A DNA stretch of 13,427 bases. It comes from Gammaproteobacteria bacterium. GTDB lineage: Bacteria > Pseudomonadota > Gammaproteobacteria > Competibacterales > Competibacteraceae. Shown here piece by piece: positions 9,320 to 13,427 of the stretch. The notes under the pieces are model-generated. The model was given only the letters and a program-made list of their open reading frames with translations, was not told the origin of the DNA and searched no databases. The translations under genes were made by a program, and so were the position numbers. Numbering within the stretch: the first letter of the stretch is position 1; every line of letters begins with the position of its first letter. The stretch is taken from positions 1 to 13,427 of the forward strand of contig JAIFNF010000192.1 of assembly GCA_020047885.1 (NCBI GenBank), read 5' to 3'.

Positions 9320-9368
9320 GTTTTATTTTTAAGTATTTGAAAAATATAAATATATTTTAAAATAAAAC
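9320..9368. promoter_or_regulatory. AT-rich nested inverted repeats upstream of the toxin-antitoxin genes
   Basis: In the divergent region between DUF29 and the antitoxin, GTTTTATTTT (9320-9329) pairs perfectly with AAAATAAAAC (9359-9368). Inside it AAAATATA (9341-9348) pairs with TATATTTT (9351-9358). TTGAAA at 9337-9342 and TAAAAT at 9358-9363 could form a -35/-10 pair, but the 15-bp spacer is short. Toxin-antitoxin promoters are typically bound by the antitoxin at inverted repeats, so this is a plausible operator, although it lies about 100 bp upstream of the antitoxin start. The rest of 9206-9464 shows no gene. Confidence 0.3.
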
Positions 9369-9464
9369 AAACTAGGGAAAATACCTAATCCCACAACCTG
9401 TAAAGAACTGCTATATCTCAAAGCGTAAATAACAATCCCTCAATTATTTCTTTGGAGTCCAGCA

Positions 9465-9737
9465 ATGATTACTGTGAACCTACGCAAGCAAGGCGCTGCC
9501 ACTGTCATCACAATTCCTGATATTGTGCTGAAAAAACTCGATATTAGCATTGGTTCTACATTGGAACTGGATATTAGTAATAGTGCATTCATTGCGCGGC
9601 CCCTCCGAAACCCAGCCCGCCGCCGCTATACCTTGACTGAACTATTGCGTGGCGTCACCCCGGAAACCGTCGCCGCTTTACGAGAAGAAACAAATTGGAC
9701 GCGTGAGGGCGAGCCAATGGGACGTGAAATCGGATGA
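9465..9737 (+). CDS. chpS: ChpS/MazE-type antitoxin (AbrB-like fold)
   Basis: A 90-residue antitoxin that neutralises the toxin encoded next to it and normally represses their shared promoter. The N-terminal half (ITVNLRKQGAATVITIPDIVL, LDISIGSTLELDI) is the swapped-hairpin AbrB/MazE DNA-binding fold. The ARRRYTLTELL segment resembles the RRYSLDELL part of E. coli ChpS, and the acidic C-terminal tail would wrap the toxin. ATG start with GGAG at 9454-9457. Its stop overlaps the toxin start (ATGA at 9734-9737), the usual arrangement that makes antitoxin first and couples toxin to it. The ChpS assignment rests on remembered sequence likeness. MazE/PemI-like is a safer broad label. Confidence 0.82.
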   Translation: MITVNLRKQGAATVITIPDIVLKKLDISIGSTLELDISNSAFIARPLRNPARRRYTLTELLRGVTPETVAALREETNWTREGEPMGREIG

Positions 9738-10105
9738 CACGGCGGCGTATTGCTCAACCGGGCGACGTGTATTGGATTGACCCAAATCCAATCGTCGGAC
9801 GTGAACTCAAAAATCGCCATCGATGGGTCGTCATCACGCCTAAAGCGATTAACGCGCTGGGTATCGCCATGACGGTACCGGTTACCAGTGGCGGTGCGTT
9901 CGCCCGTGAAACAGGCTTGACCGTCGCAATTACCGGATACGATACAATGGGTGTTGCCGTTTGCAACCAAGTGCGATCTTTTGATCTCGAAGCTCGGCAA
10001 CGCGCAGGTACAGCCCGTTATATAGAAACACTGGACGCGATCATCACAGCGGAAATTATCAACCGCGTGATCAGCGTCATTGATCCGGCAGATAGCCACC
10101 CATGA
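9734..10105 (+). CDS. chpB: ChpB/MazF/PemK-type toxin endoribonuclease
   Basis: MazF-family toxins cut mRNA at short sequences when the antitoxin is lost. The 123 residues include the family start QPGDVYWIDPNPIVGRE (residues 8-24), the strand RWVVITPKAINALG, the ChpB-like VPVTSGGAFARETG, and CNQVRSFDLEAR, which corresponds to the NQVR segment of ChpB. The Thr/Ser in PVTSGG and the conserved basic residues are present, so the toxin looks intact. There is no clear ribosome site of its own; translation probably depends on the antitoxin through the ATGA overlap. Its own stop again overlaps the next start (ATGA at 10102-10105), joining it to the restriction gene res. That second coupling is unusual. 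Confidence 0.85.
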   Translation: MTRRRIAQPGDVYWIDPNPIVGRELKNRHRWVVITPKAINALGIAMTVPVTSGGAFARETGLTVAITGYDTMGVAVCNQVRSFDLEARQRAGTARYIETLDAIITAEIINRVISVIDPADSHP

Positions 10106-13100
10106 CCGACCCAAAACAACCCGAAATCCCCATTCAGCCGGTTGATAAACCGATCATTTGCAGTCCCTACGACGAACCCAAAGACCACTGGGTTTACGAC
10201 GCACAGACCGGCGCAGCCAGCCATGCCGGAATGCGCCGCCCAGCGAGCTACTGGTATCGCACCGAGCGCACCGGCTCCACCCAGTCGGAAATGTTCGCCG
10301 AAGAACAGCGCGACGACCTGCCGCTGGTCAACCGCCTGCGGGCCGATGTCCGGCGCTGGCGGGAATCCGGGTATCGCGGCGCATCCAACGTCACCCGCGA
10401 ACTGCTCCACCACTGGACCCGGCCCGACCGCCCGCGCCGCCTGTTCTTCTGCCAGCAGGAAGCCGTCGAAACACTGATCTATCTCGCTGAATTGCGCCTG
10501 ACCGGCAAAACCAGCCGAACCGGCTTCAAAACCTTCGAGGTCACGGACGCCCATATCCGGCAACTGCTGGCCGGGGAAAATCCCGAACTGGCCGGCGTCG
10601 TCACCGATACCGGCTTCTTCCCGACCCTGGCCGACCAGCCCGCTGATCCAGCCCTGCTGCCGTTACGCCGCCTGGCCTGCAAAATGGCCACCGGTTCCGG
10701 CAAAACCGTGGTCATGGCGATGCTCATCGCCTGGGCGTTCTGCAATCGCGGCCTGAATCAAGGAAACCGCGACTATCCCGCTGCCGTGCTGATCTGCTGC
10801 CCGAACCTGACGGTAAAAGACCGGCTGCAGGTGTTGCGCCCGGATGTCCCCGACAACTACTACGCCGCCTTTGATCTGGTGCCCCTCAAATACCGACCCC
10901 GGTTGCAGAGCGGCAAGGTGCTGGTGACCAACTGGCACGGTTTCCAGCCGGAATCCGCCCACAAGGACGGCGACCGCACTTACGCCGTGGTCAACAAAGG
11001 CCCGGAAACGCCAGCGGCCTTTGCCCGGCGCATTCTGGGCGACCTGGCCGACCGAATGCCGATTCTGGTCTTGAACGACGAAAGCCACCATTGCTGGCGA
11101 CCCGCACCCGATCCCGATGCCACGCAAATCGAAGACGAAGAATGGCAGGAAGCTACGGTCTGGGTCGAAGGACTGGATCGGTTGAACAACGCTCCGGGCA
11201 ACGGCCAGACCGGCATCCGCTGGTGCATCGATCTCTCCGCCACGCCCTTTTACCTCAAGGGCAGCGGCCACCCGGAAGGCCGACCGTTCCCATGGATCGT
11301 CAGCGACTTCGGCCTGGTGGACGCCATCGAAAGCGGTATTGTGAAAATCCCCCGGTTGCCGGTACAGGACACCACCGGCCGCCCGGATCCCAAATATTTC
11401 AAGCTGTGGGAATCCATCAAAAACAGCTTAGAGCCTGCCGAATTACTGCCGGGCCGGGCGCGGAAACCCCGACCCGAGGTGATTTACCGTGAAGCGCAAG
11501 GGGCATTGCTGCAAATTGCCGGACAATGGGTCGAGCGGTTCCGCTACATCGAAGCCGCGATGCCGGGCCAAGAGCGGGTGCCGCCGGTGCTGATCATCGT
11601 GTGCGATAACACCGAGATTGCCGAAGTGTTCTATCGCCAGATCAGCGGGGAAACCGAAATCGAGGCGGTGACTGAGGCGGAGGTCGATGAAGTTCTTGCT
11701 GAACATGCCGAAATCGAGCCTGCTCCCGCCCGCAAGAAAAAGCCGAAGCCGCGTACCGTGTACGGCCAGGGCGCGGTTTATCCGGAGTATTTTTCGAATA
11801 CCGCCACCCACCAGCGCACCCTCCGCATCGATTCCAAATTGCTGGCCGAAGCCGAGAGCGCCGATCCCGGCAAGAACAAACGCGACGCCGCCGAAGCCCT
11901 CCGGCAGGTGGTCGCTACCGTAGGCAAGCCGGGGCAACCGGGTGAACATGTCCGGTGCGTGGTGTCGGTGGCGATGCTGACTGAGGGCTGGGACGCCAAC
12001 AACGTCACCCAGATTCTCGGCTTGCGCGCCTTTCTGAGCCAACTCCTTTGTGAACAAGTGGTCGGGCGTGGCCTGCGCCGGATGGATTACACTCCCGATC
12101 CGACGACCGGCTTGCTCACTGAGGAATACGTCGATGTGTACGGCATTCCCTTCTCGGTGATTCCCTTCAAAGGGCGACCGGTTCAGGCCGCGCAGCCCGA
12201 GGATCGCCCCAAGAACCACGTTCACGCCCTCCCGGAGCGGGCCGGATTCGAAATCCGCTTTCCCATCGTCGAAGGCTACGCCTTCGCCCTGCGCAAAAAC
12301 CTGATCCGCTGCGACATCGCCCAAATGGAACGGTTGATTATCGAACCCAACCGAGAACCGACGGCGACCTTTGTCCGTGCGGCGGTCGGTTATCAGGTCG
12401 GTTCTGTGGCGCAAACCGGCGGCTCCTTCACCGTTGAAGAGCAGAACCGCGAGGACTATTACGCCAGTACACACCTGCAAACCCTCCAGTTTCAGGTCGC
12501 CAAACGAATTGTCGAAGACCTGTCCGGCTACCCGCAGGACGGTACCGACCAGCGCCGCCGGGTTCTCCGTCTGCAATCCCGGCATCAACTGTTCCCCCAG
12601 GTCTACCGCTACGTCGAGGAGTACGTCCGGCACAAAGTGGATTTTCAGGGCCAGCACCGCTGCGAACTGGGGCTGGAGAAATACATGCAACGCCTGGTCG
12701 AGCGTCTGCGCGACGCCATCATCCCGGACGACACCGAGGGCGAAACGCCATTGCTGCCCCTGCTGAATCGCTATAAGAACATCGGCACGACGGCGGAAGT
12801 GGATTTCAAAACCATGCGGCCCTGTTTCGCCACGCAGACCAGCCATCTCAATCAGGTCGTGACAGATACCCAAACCTGGGAAACCAGCGTCGCCTTCAAG
12901 CTAGAGCAGGGTGTTCACGACCGCACCGTGCGCTGCTACGCCCGCAACGACGGCCTGGGCCTGACGATTCCCTACGACTACATGGGCGTCGATCACACCT
13001 ACGAACCGGATTTTCTGGTACGGTTACACACACCAGAGCCGGGTGAGATGACGTTGCTACTGGAGGTGAAGGGCTACGAAGACGACCAGACCCAAGCCAA

Positions 13101-13233
13101 GCATACCGCCGCCCAGCGCTGGATCATGGCGGTGAACCACTGGGGCCAACTGGGACTGTGGCGATTCCATGTCTGCCGCAATCCGCAGGTTCTGGATAAA
13201 GAACTGGCTTTTCTGGTGAAAGGGTTGTCTTAG
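10102..13233 (+). CDS. res: Type III-like restriction subunit (Res): SF2 helicase with PD-(D/E)xK nuclease
   Basis: The ATP-dependent restriction subunit, which with Mod cuts DNA lacking the protective methylation. An N-terminal family region (about 20-190) precedes the helicase core: Walker A ATGSGKT (196-202), DESH (326-329), LSATPF (378-383), motif V near LTEGWD (626-631) and motif VI QVVGRGLR (652-659). The C-terminal nuclease shows PD at 969-970 (YEPDFLV) and ExK at 988-990 (LLLEVKG), so both activities look intact. The 1043-residue length fits the family, which NCBI may call the BPTD_3080 restriction endonuclease family (from memory). ATG overlaps the toxin stop by ATGA, and I see no strong ribosome site of its own, so translation is likely coupled. 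The start is also supported by the familiar SPYDEPKDHWVYD region soon after it. No frameshift is seen. Confidence 0.92.
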   Translation: MTDPKQPEIPIQPVDKPIICSPYDEPKDHWVYDAQTGAASHAGMRRPASYWYRTERTGSTQSEMFAEEQRDDLPLVNRLRADVRRWRESGYRGASNVTRELLHHWTRPDRPRRLFFCQQEAVETLIYLAELRLTGKTSRTGFKTFEVTDAHIRQLLAGENPELAGVVTDTGFFPTLADQPADPALLPLRRLACKMATGSGKTVVMAMLIAWAFCNRGLNQGNRDYPAAVLICCPNLTVKDRLQVLRPDVPDNYYAAFDLVPLKYRPRLQSGKVLVTNWHGFQPESAHKDGDRTYAVVNKGPETPAAFARRILGDLADRMPILVLNDESHHCWRPAPDPDATQIEDEEWQEATVWVEGLDRLNNAPGNGQTGIRWCIDLSATPFYLKGSGHPEGRPFPWIVSDFGLVDAIESGIVKIPRLPVQDTTGRPDPKYFKLWESIKNSLEPAELLPGRARKPRPEVIYREAQGALLQIAGQWVERFRYIEAAMPGQERVPPVLIIVCDNTEIAEVFYRQISGETEIEAVTEAEVDEVLAEHAEIEPAPARKKKPKPRTVYGQGAVYPEYFSNTATHQRTLRIDSKLLAEAESADPGKNKRDAAEALRQVVATVGKPGQPGEHVRCVVSVAMLTEGWDANNVTQILGLRAFLSQLLCEQVVGRGLRRMDYTPDPTTGLLTEEYVDVYGIPFSVIPFKGRPVQAAQPEDRPKNHVHALPERAGFEIRFPIVEGYAFALRKNLIRCDIAQMERLIIEPNREPTATFVRAAVGYQVGSVAQTGGSFTVEEQNREDYYASTHLQTLQFQVAKRIVEDLSGYPQDGTDQRRRVLRLQSRHQLFPQVYRYVEEYVRHKVDFQGQHRCELGLEKYMQRLVERLRDAIIPDDTEGETPLLPLLNRYKNIGTTAEVDFKTMRPCFATQTSHLNQVVTDTQTWETSVAFKLEQGVHDRTVRCYARNDGLGLTIPYDYMGVDHTYEPDFLVRLHTPEPGEMTLLLEVKGYEDDQTQAKHTAAQRWIMAVNHWGQLGLWRFHVCRNPQVLDKELAFLVKGLS

Positions 13234-13335
13234 GCGCCTTCCGGTAAAGGCGATACCGAGCGGGGCGTGATCTCCCCCCTTTTCCAAAGGGGGGAACCCA
13301 TCAGCGTTACTGGTATATTCATTGAATGAAATCGC
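13234..13335. mobile_element. 102-bp fold-back miniature element flanked by CTTAG
   Basis: The segment is bounded by direct repeats CTTAG at 13229-13233 and 13336-13340. The paralogous junction at the left of the window has a single CTCAG (1986-1990) and lacks the 102 bp, so it acts as an empty site. The element begins GCG and ends CGC and is centred on the hairpin CCCCCC(TTTTCCAAA)GGGGGG at about 13274-13295. Its two arms resemble each other in inverted orientation, each with a GGTAT core (CTGGTATA at 13310-13317). The hairpin and arm sequence match repeat B. The left CTTAG supplies the TAG stop of res. Confidence 0.6.
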
Positions 13336-13353
13336 CTTAGCAGGATGTCCCCC

Positions 13354-13427
13354 ATGCGTAAATCTCCCCGAATACCCCGCCGGAAACCCGAAGCCGCGTC
13401 GCCGGTCCTGCCGTCCGCCACCCCGTC
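13354..13427 (+). CDS. CheB-CheR-type fusion protein, N-terminal fragment (runs off the window)
   Basis: Only 24 codons are present. They read MRKSPRIPRRKPEAASPVLP and match, with the same spacing, the start of the CheB-CheR gene at 2004: MRKSPPKSR, amber, KVEATPVPPAVP. Ribosome site AGGA at 13342-13345, like AGGA at 1992-1995. Unlike the left copy, this one has CGG where the amber codon stands, so its start is open. The function is inferred only from the paralogue; no catalytic motif lies inside the window. It follows res at 120 bp and is separated from it by the fold-back element. Confidence 0.6.
   Translation, partial: MRKSPRIPRRKPEAASPVLPSATP

Noticed and set aside
11443..12873. Minus-strand open frame of 476 codons inside res
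   Set aside because: The plus strand carries helicase motifs V and VI here; the antisense frame reflects codon bias in GC-rich DNA.
5582..13233. BREX or DISARM defence locus
   Set aside because: Only a methyltransferase and a type III-like helicase-nuclease are present; no pglZ, brxL, drmA or phospholipase D gene is seen.
13272..13296. Simple transcription terminator after res
   Set aside because: A C6/G6 hairpin is present but lacks a following T-run, and it lies inside the fold-back element defined by comparison with the left junction; termination remains possible but unsupported.

Overview
The window looks like accessory DNA of a GC-rich proteobacterium. Most genes are clearly GC-rich (for example 39 of 60 bases G/C at 7501-7560). 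Gene families and C-rich palindromic repeats recall gammaproteobacteria such as the Competibacteraceae, but this is an impression from memory, not a database result. There are no rRNA or tRNA genes that I can see and no CRISPR array.

Layout, left to right. (1) 1-2003: a hairpin that resembles an IS200/IS605 end, then a periplasm-targeted catalase-peroxidase gene (katG) that loses its whole C-terminal domain near base 1730. It is followed by a 137-bp miniature element with perfect 20-bp terminal inverted repeats and a 59-bp leftover of a type III restriction gene tail. (2) 2004-5407: a CheB-CheR-PAS fusion gene whose original start is cut off by an amber codon. Its stop overlaps the start of a response regulator/EAL gene that has lost its receiver core and the EAL signature motif and also carries an in-frame miniature transposon. 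(3) 5408-13233: a type III-like restriction-modification locus, mod (beta-class adenine methyltransferase with an AT-rich target-recognition segment) and res (SF2 helicase plus PD-(D/E)xK nuclease). Between them lie a palindromic repeat, a DUF29 gene on the minus strand and a ChpS/ChpB-type toxin-antitoxin pair. Antitoxin, toxin and res are joined by two ATGA overlaps, so res appears to be expressed from the toxin-antitoxin promoter rather than with mod. (4) 13234-13427: a 102-bp fold-back element, then the first 24 codons of a second CheB-CheR-type gene.

The two ends of the window mirror each other. The junction 'res tail then CheB-CheR start' occurs at 1932-2060 and again at 13175-13427 in the same orientation, about 11.3 kb apart. 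The restriction locus therefore lies between two diverged copies of the same junction. Comparing them shows that the 102-bp element at the right sits between two CTTAG copies, while the left junction has an empty CTCAG site.

The strongest candidates for something undescribed are the toxin-antitoxin module translationally coupled to a restriction subunit, the repeated restriction/chemotaxis-type linkage, and the miniature element that inserted in frame into an EAL domain with an 8-bp target duplication and IS66-like GTAA ends.
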